From: Fundidesulfovibrio agrisoli
Lineage (GTDB): Bacteria; Desulfobacterota; Desulfovibrionia; Desulfovibrionales; Desulfovibrionaceae
Direction: 5' to 3'
Assembly (NCBI RefSeq): GCF_022808715.1
Contig: NZ_JAKZKX010000020.1
Span: forward strand, 7,760 to 71,759
Length of the DNA stretch: 64,000 bases
Positions 30,164 through 38,035 of this stretch are shown piece by piece. The stretch's first letter is position 1, and each line of letters begins with the position of its first letter. The notes beneath the pieces were generated by a model, which did no database searches, had not been told where the DNA came from, and saw only the letters and a list, made by a program, of their open reading frames with translations. Made by a program: the position numbers and the translations under genes.

Positions 30164-31525
30164 ATGACCCCAACAGTTGGAGCCCTGGTGCTGGCCGCGG
30201 GAAAGGGCACCCGCATGTACTCGGAGGAGCCCAAGGTGTTGCGCACCCTGCTGGGCGAGCACATGCTGGGCTACGTCCTGGACAGCCTCAAGCCGGGTTT
30301 CGATGACCGAATTCACGTCGTGGTCGGCTTCCGCGCCGAATCGGTCCGCAAGGCTTTCCCACAGCTGGAGGGGCGCTTCGTGCTGCAGGAGCGGCAGCTC
30401 GGCACGGGCCACGCCCTGCAATGCGCCTGGAACGACATCACCGCCGCCGGGTATGAATACGTCCTGGTGGTCAACGGCGACGTGCCCCTTGCCACCAGCG
30501 AAGACCTGGACGGCTTCGTGGCCAGGGCCTGCGCCGACCAGGCCGACGTGGCCTTCCTGACCATCCAGCTCTCAGTCGCCGGGGCCTACGGGCGGGTGGT
30601 GCGTCACGCCTCCGGCCATGCGGCCATCGTTGAAGCCAAGGACTACGACGAGGCCGTGCACGGCCCCGCCACCGGGGAGATCAACGCGGGCGTCTACCTG
30701 CTGCGCGTGGCCACGGTTGAGCACGTGCTGTTCTCGCTCTCCAACGCCAACCGCAGCGGCGAATTCTACATCACCGACCTGGCCGAACTGGTGGCCAAGA
30801 ACGGGGGCAAGGTCCAGGCCGTTTGCCGGGGCCGCGACGCCAATCTGCTGGGCATCAACAACGCCCGCGAGCTGATCGAGGCCGAGGAGGCCCTGCGCAG
30901 GCGCATCGTCGATAGCTGGCTGGACAGGGGCGTGGTCATCCGCCAGCCCGGCAGCGTGCGCATAGGCCCCCATGTGACCCTGGCCCCAGGCTGCGAGATC
31001 TGCGGGCCGTGCGACCTCCTGGGCGATACGGTTGTGCAGGCCGGGGCCGTGGTGGAGCCGCACTGCTTCGTGAAGAACAGCCGCGTCGGGCCTCGCTGCG
31101 TGCTGCGCGCCTTCTCCCACGCGGAATCCGCCCAGATGGACCAGGACAGCCAGGCCGGGCCGTACGCGCGCCTTCGCCCCGGGGCCGTGCTGCGCGAGGA
31201 TTCGCGCGTGGGCAACTTCGTGGAGATGAAGAAGGCGGAGCTTGGCGCTGGAGCCAAGGCCAGCCACCTCACCTACCTGGGCGACGCCGAGATCGGCCCA
31301 GGGGTCAACGTGGGCGCTGGCACCATCACCTGCAACTACGACGGCAAGAACAAATTCAAGACCGTGGTCAAGGCGGGCGCATTCATCGGCAGCAACACCG
31401 CGCTGGTGGCCCCGGTGACTGTCGGCGAGAACGCCCTTGTGGGCGCGGGATCAGTGATTACTATGGATGTGCCGGACGGCGGGCTCGCGCTGGCGCGGGG
31501 CCGCCAGGTGAACAAGCAGCGTTAA
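30164..31525 (+). CDS. glmU: Bifunctional UDP-GlcNAc pyrophosphorylase / GlcN-1-P acetyltransferase
   Basis: 453 residues. The N-terminal uridylyltransferase domain has LVLAAGKGTRMYSEEPKVL near 8-26 and VVNGDVPL near 100. The C-terminal left-handed beta-helix acetyltransferase domain runs from about 250 (VRIGPHVTLAPGCEI, VGNFVEMKKAELG, THLGD-like YLGDAEIGPGVNVGAGTITCNYDGK split near 375, GAFIGSNTALVAPV). It supplies UDP-GlcNAc for peptidoglycan and LPS. GAGGA lies five bases before ATG 30164; the open frame reaches further upstream across the terminator but lacks similarity there. Confidence 0.95.
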   Translation: MTPTVGALVLAAGKGTRMYSEEPKVLRTLLGEHMLGYVLDSLKPGFDDRIHVVVGFRAESVRKAFPQLEGRFVLQERQLGTGHALQCAWNDITAAGYEYVLVVNGDVPLATSEDLDGFVARACADQADVAFLTIQLSVAGAYGRVVRHASGHAAIVEAKDYDEAVHGPATGEINAGVYLLRVATVEHVLFSLSNANRSGEFYITDLAELVAKNGGKVQAVCRGRDANLLGINNARELIEAEEALRRRIVDSWLDRGVVIRQPGSVRIGPHVTLAPGCEICGPCDLLGDTVVQAGAVVEPHCFVKNSRVGPRCVLRAFSHAESAQMDQDSQAGPYARLRPGAVLREDSRVGNFVEMKKAELGAGAKASHLTYLGDAEIGPGVNVGAGTITCNYDGKNKFKTVVKAGAFIGSNTALVAPVTVGENALVGAGSVITMDVPDGGLALARGRQVNKQR

Positions 31526-31567
31526 GCCTGGCTTGATTTCGCCTGTCAAACCGGATAGGAGTCGGGC

Positions 31568-31777
31568 ATGGACATCATCGACACCTTAGAAGAGCGCATC
31601 GCGCAACTGGTGAGCCGCCTCAAAGCTCTCGAAGAAGAAAACAGGGAGCTCAAGGCCGCGATGGAAAGGGATAATGCCTCGATGAAAGAGGCCCTGGACC
31701 AGGAACGCCAGAAGAAGGACGCGGTGTTGTCCCGGGTGGATCAGCTGCTCAGGAAGTTGCAAGAGGAGCCGATCTGA
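31568..31777 (+). CDS. zapB: ZapB-like coiled-coil cell division protein
   Basis: 69 residues, almost entirely heptad coiled coil (LEERIAQLVSRLKALEEEN, then REKLKA-type charged repeats and VDQLLRKLQEE). This composition and the position directly before zapA match ZapB or a ZapB-like FtsZ-ring factor. GGAG sits about eight bases before the ATG. Coiled-coil similarity alone is weak, so the name rests on context. Confidence 0.72.
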   Translation: MDIIDTLEERIAQLVSRLKALEEENRELKAAMERDNASMKEALDQERQKKDAVLSRVDQLLRKLQEEPI

Positions 31778-31788
31778 GTTGAAACCCG

Positions 31789-32070
31789 ATGCCTAGTTAC
31801 AGCAAGGTTGTCATTGGTCTTGAACTTTCCTTCAAGACCGACGCGGAGCCGGAACGCGTTGAACAAGCCAAGATGTTGGTTGAAGATCGCTTCAGGTTGC
31901 TCAATCCGGCCAATAAGAACCTGAGCAAGGAAAAACTGCTGACGTTTGTGGCCTTGGGCCTGGCGGACGATTTGATCATGGCCAACCAGAAGCTTGCAGA
32001 GATGGAAGAGAAGCTCGACAAGATTCTGAACAGGATAAAAGTGCCGGACCTGAAACAACCGGCTTCGTAA
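31789..32070 (+). CDS. zapA: Cell division protein ZapA
   Basis: 93 residues of the ZapA family, which cross-links FtsZ filaments. The N-terminal beta strand with LELSFKTDAEPERVEQAKMLVEDR is followed by the long dimerisation helix (TFVALGLADDLIMANQKL, MEEKLDKILNRI). The gene is directly followed by 6S RNA, the same order as zapA-ssrS in many proteobacteria, which supports the call. Confidence 0.88.
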   Translation: MPSYSKVVIGLELSFKTDAEPERVEQAKMLVEDRFRLLNPANKNLSKEKLLTFVALGLADDLIMANQKLAEMEEKLDKILNRIKVPDLKQPAS

Positions 32071-32077
32071 TTGATAT

Positions 32078-32255
32078 TTCCCTGGAGTGTGCGTGATCGT
32101 TGATGGGTTTTTGAGCCGATACTCACAAAACGGGTGACGCTCCGAGGCTGCCTGTGCGCAGACCCGCAACGCGGGGAGCCTGATGGCAGCGCAGTGTCGC
32201 CCACCTTGCTCAGCAAGGTTCATAACCCCTCTTCGACACGGCTCTCCGGGGCTTC
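32078..32255 (+). ncRNA. ssrS: 6S RNA
   Basis: Begins eight bases after the zapA stop. The segment TGAGCCGATA (near 32112) is identical to the E. coli 6S RNA element, followed by a GACGCTCCGAGG segment matching the GGCGCTCCGCGG region and by CACCTTG...CAAGGTTCA near 32196-32222, matching CACCTTGAACCAAGGGTTCA. The ends pair (CCCTGGAG at 32080 with CTCCGGGG at 32244-32251), closing the long hairpin with the central bubble that mimics an open promoter. 6S RNA binds the sigma70 holoenzyme and represses transcription in slow growth. Exact ends are estimates. Confidence 0.88.
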
Positions 32256-32422
32256 GGCCACACCGCCGTTTCCGAACGGCGTATTCGTCCCCCCTCCGCC
32301 TCGCCCCTCCTCAGTAAACTGAGGTCCATAGCGTTCAGCGCACTCTCGCACCCCTGAGGGCGCGCCCGGTTTGGGCGCGCACTATCGGACCACGGTCCGT
32401 GACACAATAAAGGAGTCATTCT
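32256..32422 (+). other. Hairpin-rich spacer between 6S RNA and rny
   Basis: Three perfect inverted repeats follow each other: CGCCGTT-TCCG-AACGGCG (about 32264-32281), CCTCAG-TAAA-CTGAGG (about 32309-32324) and GCGCGCCC-GGTTT-GGGCGCGC (about 32360-32380), then a short GGACCACGGTCC palindrome. None has a strong T tract. They may end the 6S transcript, protect it, or form the 5' leader of rny mRNA. RNase Y often controls its own mRNA, but no such data are visible here. Confidence 0.45.
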
Positions 32423-33982
32423 ATGGACTTCAGCGTACTCCTCATCGGAGTGGGCGGTTTGGCCGCAGGTGCGGCAGGCGGTTGGCTGCTCAACCGCATG
32501 ATCACCACGAAAACTTTCGCCGAGGCCAAAACCCTTGCCGAGCGCATCCTTGAGGAGGCCCGCAAGGAGGCCCAGGCGCACAAGAAGGAGATCATCCTCC
32601 AGACCCAGGACGATCTCTACAAGCAGAAGCTCGAGCACGAGCGCGAGGTGAAGGAGCGCGAAAGCCAGATCCTGCGCAAGGAGTCCTCCCTGCAGGAGAA
32701 GCTGGACAAGCTCGAATCCAAGCTTGAGAAGGCCACCCAGAAGGAGTCGGACCTGCTCTCCCAGGAGAAGCGCCTGACCCAGCAGGAGAAGACCCTGGAG
32801 GAGAAAGAGGCCCGCCTCGAAGAGGGCGTCCAGGAGCAGGAGCGCAAGCTCCAGGAAATTTCCGGCATGACCGCCGAGGAGGCCCGCAAGGTCCTCATGG
32901 CCGACATGGAAAGCCGCACCCGCCACGAGGCGGCTCGGATGATCCGCCAGATCGAGACCGAAGCCAAGGAAGAGGCCGGCAAGAAGAGCAAGGAGATCCT
33001 GGCTCTGGCCATCCAGCGCTACGCCGGCGACTATGTCTCGGAGCAGACCGTCACCGCCGTGGCCCTGCCCAGCGAGGAGATGAAGGGCCGCATCATCGGC
33101 CGCGAGGGCCGGAACATCCGCGCCCTCGAAGCCGCCACCGGGGTCGACCTCATCATCGACGACACCCCCGAGACGGTCATCCTCTCGGCCTTCTCCCCCA
33201 TCCGCCGCCAGATCGCCAAGATGGCCCTGGAGCGCCTGATCACCGACGGGCGCATCCACCCCGCGCGCATCGAGGACATCGTCAAGAAGTGCGAGCAGGA
33301 GTTCGACGTCAAGCTGCGCGAGCTGGGCGAGCAGGCCACCTTCGACGTGGGCGTGCACGGCATCCACCCCGAGATCGTCAAGCTCCTGGGCCAGCTGCAC
33401 TACCGCACCAGCTACTCCCAGAACGTGCTCCAGCACTCGCTGGAGGTGGCCTCCCTCTGCGGGATCATGGCCTCCGAGCTGGGCCTGGACGTCAAGAAGG
33501 CCAAGCGCGCCGGGCTGCTGCACGACATCGGCAAGGCCGTGGACCACGAGATCGAAGGCCCCCACGCCGTCATCGGCTACGACCTGGCCAAGAAGTTCGG
33601 CGAATCCAAGGACATCACCCACGCCATCCAGGCCCACCACGAGGACGTGCCCCCCAAGACGGTGTACGCCATCCTGGTGCAGGCCTCGGACAGCCTCTCC
33701 GGCGCCCGCCCCGGCGCGCGCAAGGAGCTGCTCTCCAGCTACGTGAAGCGCCTGGAGGACCTGGAGAACATCGCCACCGACTTCGAGGGCGTCTCCAAGG
33801 CCTACGCCATCCAGGCCGGCCGCGAGATCCGCGTGGTGGTGGACTCCGACGCCGTGGACGACGACAAGACGCACCTGATCTGCAAGGACATCGCCAAGAA
33901 GATCGAGGACAACCTGACCTACCCGGGCCAGATCCGCGTCACGGTCATCCGCGAGCGCCGCGCGGTGGGCTTCGCGAAATAG
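32423..33982 (+). CDS. rny: Ribonuclease Y
   Basis: 519-residue membrane-anchored endoribonuclease. An N-terminal membrane helix (about 5-22) precedes a long coiled coil to about 200, a KH domain (MKGRIIGREGRNIRALEAATG near 211) and an HD domain (SLEVASLCGIMASELG, LLHDIGKAVDHEIEGPH near 365). It starts mRNA decay. AAAGGAG is seven to eight bases before the ATG. Directly followed by ymdB, a conserved pair in many bacteria. Confidence 0.96.
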   Translation: MDFSVLLIGVGGLAAGAAGGWLLNRMITTKTFAEAKTLAERILEEARKEAQAHKKEIILQTQDDLYKQKLEHEREVKERESQILRKESSLQEKLDKLESKLEKATQKESDLLSQEKRLTQQEKTLEEKEARLEEGVQEQERKLQEISGMTAEEARKVLMADMESRTRHEAARMIRQIETEAKEEAGKKSKEILALAIQRYAGDYVSEQTVTAVALPSEEMKGRIIGREGRNIRALEAATGVDLIIDDTPETVILSAFSPIRRQIAKMALERLITDGRIHPARIEDIVKKCEQEFDVKLRELGEQATFDVGVHGIHPEIVKLLGQLHYRTSYSQNVLQHSLEVASLCGIMASELGLDVKKAKRAGLLHDIGKAVDHEIEGPHAVIGYDLAKKFGESKDITHAIQAHHEDVPPKTVYAILVQASDSLSGARPGARKELLSSYVKRLEDLENIATDFEGVSKAYAIQAGREIRVVVDSDAVDDDKTHLICKDIAKKIEDNLTYPGQIRVTVIRERRAVGFAK

Positions 33983-33998
33983 CCTCTCATCAAGGGAC

Positions 33999-34032
33999 GC
34001 GCCCGGAGCCGTTACGGCTCCGGGCGCCTTGT
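33999..34032 (+). terminator. Hairpin after rny
   Basis: GCGCCCGGAGCC (33999-34010) and GGCTCCGGGCGC (34016-34027) form a perfect 12-bp stem with a 5-nt loop, followed by CTTGTTTA. The T tract is interrupted, so termination may be partial, allowing read-through into ymdB. Confidence 0.7.
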
Positions 34033-34095
34033 TTACGCCCGCGCGGGGCCATGCCCCCCCGGGCCCCCCGGCCACCATCAACCGCACCCGGACCA

Positions 34096-34872
34096 ATGAA
34101 GCTGCTCTTCCTCGGCGACATCGTCGGCCGCTCCGGGCGCAAGGCCCTGTCCGACAGCGCGGCGCGCCTGCGCCGCACCCTGGAGCTGGACGCGCTTCTG
34201 GCCAACGCCGAGAACGCCTCCGGGGGCATCGGCCTCAATTCCAAGGCCGCCAAAGAGCTGCTCGCTCTGCCCGTGGAGGCCCTCACCAGCGGCAACCACA
34301 TCTGGAAGCACAAGGACATCTACAACTTTTTCGGCGAGACCGATCGCCTGCTGCGCCCGGCCAACTACCCGGAAGGCGCTCCCGGCAACGGCCTGGGCGT
34401 ATTTCACACGGCCTCGGGCGTGCCCTTCGCGGTGCTCAACCTGCTGGGCCGCACCTACATGGAGGCCGTGGACTGCCCCTTCGCCCGCGCCGAGGCCCTG
34501 CTGGCGACCCTGCCGCAGGACGTGAAGGTGCGCGTTGTGGACTTCCACGCCGAGGCCACCTCCGAAAAGAAGGCCATGGGCTACCATCTGGACGGTCGCG
34601 TCAGCGCCGTGCTCGGCACCCACACCCACGTGCAGACCAACGACCCGCGCGTCCTCCCCGGGGGCACGGCCTACTTGACCGACGTGGGCATGTGCGGGCC
34701 CATGGACTCCATCATCGGCATGGAGGCGCGTGGCATCGTGGGCCGCTTCATGAACCGCCTGCCCGTGCGCTTCGAGGTGGCCAAGGGCCCCGCACGCCTG
34801 GAAGGCGCACTCTGCGACATCGATCACACCACGGGCCGCGCCCTTTCCGTGCGGCCCTGGCAAGGAGAATAG
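34096..34872 (+). CDS. ymdB: TIGR00282-family metallophosphoesterase (YmdB-like)
   Basis: 258-residue calcineurin-like phosphoesterase of the YmdB/DR1281 group. Metal ligands lie in FLGDIVGRSGR near 5, NAENASGG near 37, SGNHIWKHKDI near 66 and FHAEATSEKKAMGYHLDG near 150, with GTHTHVQTNDPRVLPGG near 174. B. subtilis YmdB hydrolyses 2',3'-cyclic nucleotides and influences RNase Y, consistent with its position after rny. No convincing Shine-Dalgarno precedes ATG 34096, but the sequence aligns from there. Confidence 0.9.
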   Translation: MKLLFLGDIVGRSGRKALSDSAARLRRTLELDALLANAENASGGIGLNSKAAKELLALPVEALTSGNHIWKHKDIYNFFGETDRLLRPANYPEGAPGNGLGVFHTASGVPFAVLNLLGRTYMEAVDCPFARAEALLATLPQDVKVRVVDFHAEATSEKKAMGYHLDGRVSAVLGTHTHVQTNDPRVLPGGTAYLTDVGMCGPMDSIIGMEARGIVGRFMNRLPVRFEVAKGPARLEGALCDIDHTTGRALSVRPWQGE

Positions 34873-34873
34873 C

Positions 34874-36142
34874 GTGAACATTTTCGACGATCTGTCCTGG
34901 CGCGGCCTCGTGCACCAGACCTCCGGCGCGGACGAGCTGCGCGAGCACCTTTCCGCCCCCGGGCGCTCCATGTACTGCGGGTTCGACCCCACGGCCAGCA
35001 GCCTGCACATCGGCAACATGGTGCCCCTGCTGGCGCTGATGCGCTTCGGGCTGGCCGGGCACAAGCCCATCGCCCTGCTTGGCGGCGCCACGGGCCTCAT
35101 CGGCGATCCCAGCGGCAAGGACAAGGAGCGCCAGCTCACCTCGGCCGATCAGGTGGCGGCCCAGGCCGAGCGCATCAAGGCCCAGATCCTGAAGCTGTTC
35201 GAGGACAACAACGCCTCCATCGACGTGGTCAACAACCTGGACTGGACCAGCAAGCTCTCCGCCATCGACCTGCTGCGCGACGTGGGCAAGCACTTCACGG
35301 TCAACTACATGCTGGCCAAGGACTCGGTGAAGGGCCGCATCGACCGCGAGGAGTCCGGCATCTCCTACACCGAATTCAGCTACATGATCCTGCAGGCCTA
35401 CGACTTCTACCACCTGCGCCAGGCCAGCGGCACCACCCTGCAGATCGGCGGCGGCGACCAGTTCGGCAACATCACCGCCGGGCTCGAGCTCATCCGGCGC
35501 AAGGGCGGGCAGGACGCCTACGCCATGACCTTCCCGCTCATCACCACGGCCTCCGGGGCCAAGTTCGGCAAGAGCGAGAAGGGGGCCATCTACCTCGACC
35601 CCGGCATGACCAGCCCCTACGCCTTCTTCCAGTACTGGATGAACGCCGACGACCGCGACGTTGTGCCCTACCTCAAGTATTTCACCTTCCTCCCCCGGGA
35701 GGAGATCGAGGCCCTGGCCCAGGCCGTGGCCGAGCGCCCGCACCTGCGCGAGGCCCAGCGCACCCTGGCCCACGTGATGACCACCATGGTCCACGGCAAG
35801 GACGAGGCCGACAGCGTGGTCAAGACCAGCGAATTCCTCTTCGGCAAGGGCGGCCTGGAGGGCGTGGCCCTGGGCACGCTCAAGGCCGCGCTGGAGTCCG
35901 CCCCGGGCAAGGCCTACGCCTCCAAGGAGGCCATCCCCGACCTGGTGACCCTGCTCACGGAGCTTGGGCTGTGCGCCTCCAAGTCCCAGGCCAGGAAGGA
36001 TCTCGCCGCCGGGGCCGTGTACGTGGGCAACGCCAAGGTGGCCGAGGGCTACGCCTTCCCCGCCGAGGACTTCATCGGCGGCGAACTGCTGCTGGTGCGC
36101 AAGGGCAAGAAGAACTACGGCGTCGTGCGCCTGGGCGAGTAG
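34874..36142 (+). CDS. tyrS: Tyrosyl-tRNA synthetase
   Basis: 422-residue class I aminoacyl-tRNA synthetase. The HIGH motif appears as HIGN near 51 and the KMSKS motif as KFGKS near 233; GFDPTASSLHIGNMVPL and GGGDQFGNITAGLELIRR are typical TyrRS segments. A C-terminal S4 RNA-binding domain (ASKSQARKDLAAGAVYVG) begins near 375. Start is GTG with AAGGAG seven bases upstream, one base after the ymdB stop. Confidence 0.96.
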   Translation: MNIFDDLSWRGLVHQTSGADELREHLSAPGRSMYCGFDPTASSLHIGNMVPLLALMRFGLAGHKPIALLGGATGLIGDPSGKDKERQLTSADQVAAQAERIKAQILKLFEDNNASIDVVNNLDWTSKLSAIDLLRDVGKHFTVNYMLAKDSVKGRIDREESGISYTEFSYMILQAYDFYHLRQASGTTLQIGGGDQFGNITAGLELIRRKGGQDAYAMTFPLITTASGAKFGKSEKGAIYLDPGMTSPYAFFQYWMNADDRDVVPYLKYFTFLPREEIEALAQAVAERPHLREAQRTLAHVMTTMVHGKDEADSVVKTSEFLFGKGGLEGVALGTLKAALESAPGKAYASKEAIPDLVTLLTELGLCASKSQARKDLAAGAVYVGNAKVAEGYAFPAEDFIGGELLLVRKGKKNYGVVRLGE

Positions 36143-36146
36143 GCCG

Positions 36147-37052
36147 ATGACCGCGCTCAAACGCTTCGCCGCCGCGCTGCCCGGCCTGGACACGGTGCTC
36201 GCCCGGGCCAAGGTCTACGCCGGGCTGGTCAAGATCGAGCACTCGGTGTTCGCGCTGCCCTTCGCCTACGTGGGCCTGTTCCTGGCCAAGCGCGGCTGGC
36301 CGGGCCTCAAGCCCTTCCTGCTGCTCACCGTGGCCATGGTGGCGGTGCGCTCCTGGGCCATGGGCGTGAACCGCCTGCTGGACCTGCGCTACGACCGCCA
36401 CAACCCCCGCACCCAGGGGCGCGAGCTGGTGCGCGGGGCGCTTGGCGTCACCGAGGGCTGGGCGTTCGTGTGCGCCTGCGCGGCCGTGTTCGTGGCCGCC
36501 TGCTGGGGCATGAACCCCCTGTGCCTGGCCCTGGCCCCGTTTGCGCTGATCTGGTCGGGGTTCTACAGCTTCACCAAGCGCTTCACCTGGATGTGCCACC
36601 TGGTGCTGGGCTCCGTGCTGGGCCTGGCACCCATGGCCGGGTGGCTGGCCGTGACCCCGCAGTTCAGCCTGCCCATGGCCCTGTTCGGGCTGGGCGTGAG
36701 CTGCTGGGTGGCCGGGTTCGACGTGCTCTATTCCTGCCAGGATGTGGATTTCGACCGCAAGCACGGCCTGTGGTCCATGCCCGCCCGCTTCGGCGTGGGC
36801 AACGCCCTGAGCATGGCCGGGCTGCTGCACGGCAACGCGGTGCTGCTCTTCGCCCTGGCGGGCTGGGGCGCGGCCCTGGGCTGGGGCTACTTCGGGTTCC
36901 TGCTGGCCACGGGCGCGCTGCTCTGGGTGGAGCACAGGCTCATCTCGGAGAACGACCTGAGCCGCATCGACATGGCCTTCTTCACCATCAACGGCGTGGT
37001 GGCCGCCTCGCTGTTCGTGGGGGTGCTGGTGGACCTGTTTGTGCTGGGCTAG
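36147..37052 (+). CDS. UbiA family polyprenyltransferase (MqnP-like)
   Basis: 301-residue membrane protein with about eight helices. Both Asp-rich motifs for prenyl diphosphate binding are present: NRLLDLRYDRHNPRT near 82 and YSCQDVDFDRKHG near 200. It prenylates an aromatic ring. In Desulfovibrionales, which make menaquinone by the futalosine route, this subgroup is usually the MqnP enzyme acting on 1,4-dihydroxy-6-naphthoate; that specificity is inferred. ATG lies five bases after the tyrS stop. It ends the long plus-strand block and is followed by a 3'-end hairpin element. Confidence 0.9.
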   Translation: MTALKRFAAALPGLDTVLARAKVYAGLVKIEHSVFALPFAYVGLFLAKRGWPGLKPFLLLTVAMVAVRSWAMGVNRLLDLRYDRHNPRTQGRELVRGALGVTEGWAFVCACAAVFVAACWGMNPLCLALAPFALIWSGFYSFTKRFTWMCHLVLGSVLGLAPMAGWLAVTPQFSLPMALFGLGVSCWVAGFDVLYSCQDVDFDRKHGLWSMPARFGVGNALSMAGLLHGNAVLLFALAGWGAALGWGYFGFLLATGALLWVEHRLISENDLSRIDMAFFTINGVVAASLFVGVLVDLFVLG

Positions 37053-37168
37053 CCCGCCGAACGCAAGGCTGTCGGGCACGACGCGAAGCGGAATGGGATC
37101 GCAAAGAGAGGAACTCCCTTTGCCCGCCGGAGGCGATCTCTTCCGTTTCCGATTGATGGTGTGCTGAG

Positions 37169-37208
37169 GCCTCCGGCGGCCAAAGGGCCTTCGGCCCTCT
37201 GGACTCCC
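37169..37208 (+). repeat. GCCTCCGGCGGC 3'-end hairpin element, copy B
   Basis: GCCTCCGGCGGC, a hairpin CAAAGGGCC-TTCG-GCCCTCTGG, and ACTCCC, 117 bp after the UbiA-family gene and in its orientation. It is the copy closest to the apparent consensus. Confidence 0.72.
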
Positions 37209-37265
37209 TTCCGGCTTCGCGTTCAGATCGGGAATTATTTGGGGCGCGAGCGTCGAGGCGTGCGC

Positions 37266-37308
37266 GAAAAATTGAAGGCGGGGGAGGCTGATGCAGCCTC
37301 CCCCGCCT
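37266..37308 (-). terminator. Terminator for the 37335-37963 gene
   Basis: AGGCGGGGGAGGCT and AGCCTCCCCCGCCT form a perfect 14-bp stem around GATGC (37276-37308). On the minus strand it is followed by TTCAATTTTT, so it should end minus-strand transcripts, 27 bp past the stop codon. Confidence 0.88.
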
Positions 37309-37334
37309 GAATTATTCGAGGCCGGGGCGAAGGG

Positions 37335-37963
37335 CTAACGGTTCCCCTCGTTCTTGGTGTGCTCCAAAATGTCGTCGTAGCGGTGGGATTTGCCTTCGTG
37401 CGCGCCGGGGCGCAGGTCGTAGCGGGTGAGCACCCCGTGCTCGTCGTCGAAGTGGTCCAGGTGCCCGGAGTCGCCGGGGCGCATGAGCTGCGCCGCGAGC
37501 TCCAGGAAGGGCTCCACGTCGATGTAGAAGCCCTGGAACTCGATCTCCAGGGTGTGGCCGTCCACGCTGGCGGCGTCGTCGGGCAGCGTTGCCGCGAGAC
37601 GCACGACGCCGTCGGGCTCGCCGAGGCGTACCTGGCCGAATACCCGGACGTCGGGCCGGTTCAGGCTCAATGCGAGGTACCGGGCGAGGCGGCGGAGAGT
37701 CCCGGCCCTTCGTCCGTGATGAGCCGCTTGGCCACGTCCAGGTCGTAGAGCAGCATGGGGTCCGCGTTGCGGCCGCGGCGCTTGTACTCCTCGGCGGCCA
37801 GCTCGATCTCCTCGTAGGGGATCCAGCCGTGGCGCTCCCAGACTTCGGGGTAGTCGGCGTTGTACATGCGGAACTCCACGGAGCCGAAGCTCTCGCGGAC
37901 GTACATGTGGATGCGGTGGTTCTGCGGGGCCGGATAGTAGAAGATGCCGCGTTCGTCTTTCAT
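37335..37963 (-). pseudogene. Frameshifted conserved hypothetical protein
   Basis: The first part (MKDERGIFYYPAPQNHR start, then YVRESFGSVEFRMYNADYP and DLDVAKRLITDEG) is read until a stop at 37667. A second frame, shifted by minus one, continues from about 37700 as RLARYLALSLN, VRVFGQVRLGEP and EFQGFYIDVEPFLELAAQLM down to 37335. The halves join smoothly into one protein of about 208 residues if one base is restored in the G/C runs near 37700-37716. The second frame has no good start of its own. This may be a real loss, a sequencing error or, less likely, programmed slippage. Function is unknown to me. A terminator follows. Confidence 0.6.
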
Positions 37964-37984
37964 GGGCCGTTCCATAAAAGCAAA

Positions 37985-38020
37985 GGCGGCCCGGACGCAA
38001 GCCCGGGCCGCCGTGTTTTT
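37985..38020. terminator. Hairpin terminator after the chemoreceptor gene
   Basis: GGCGGCCCGG (37985-37994) pairs with CCGGGCCGCC (38003-38012). T-rich sequence follows on both sides (GTGTTTTT on plus, TTTGCTTTT on minus). It lies just past the stop of the chemoreceptor gene on the minus strand. Confidence 0.82.
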
Positions 38021-38035
38021 CGCGTTGACGCGCGC

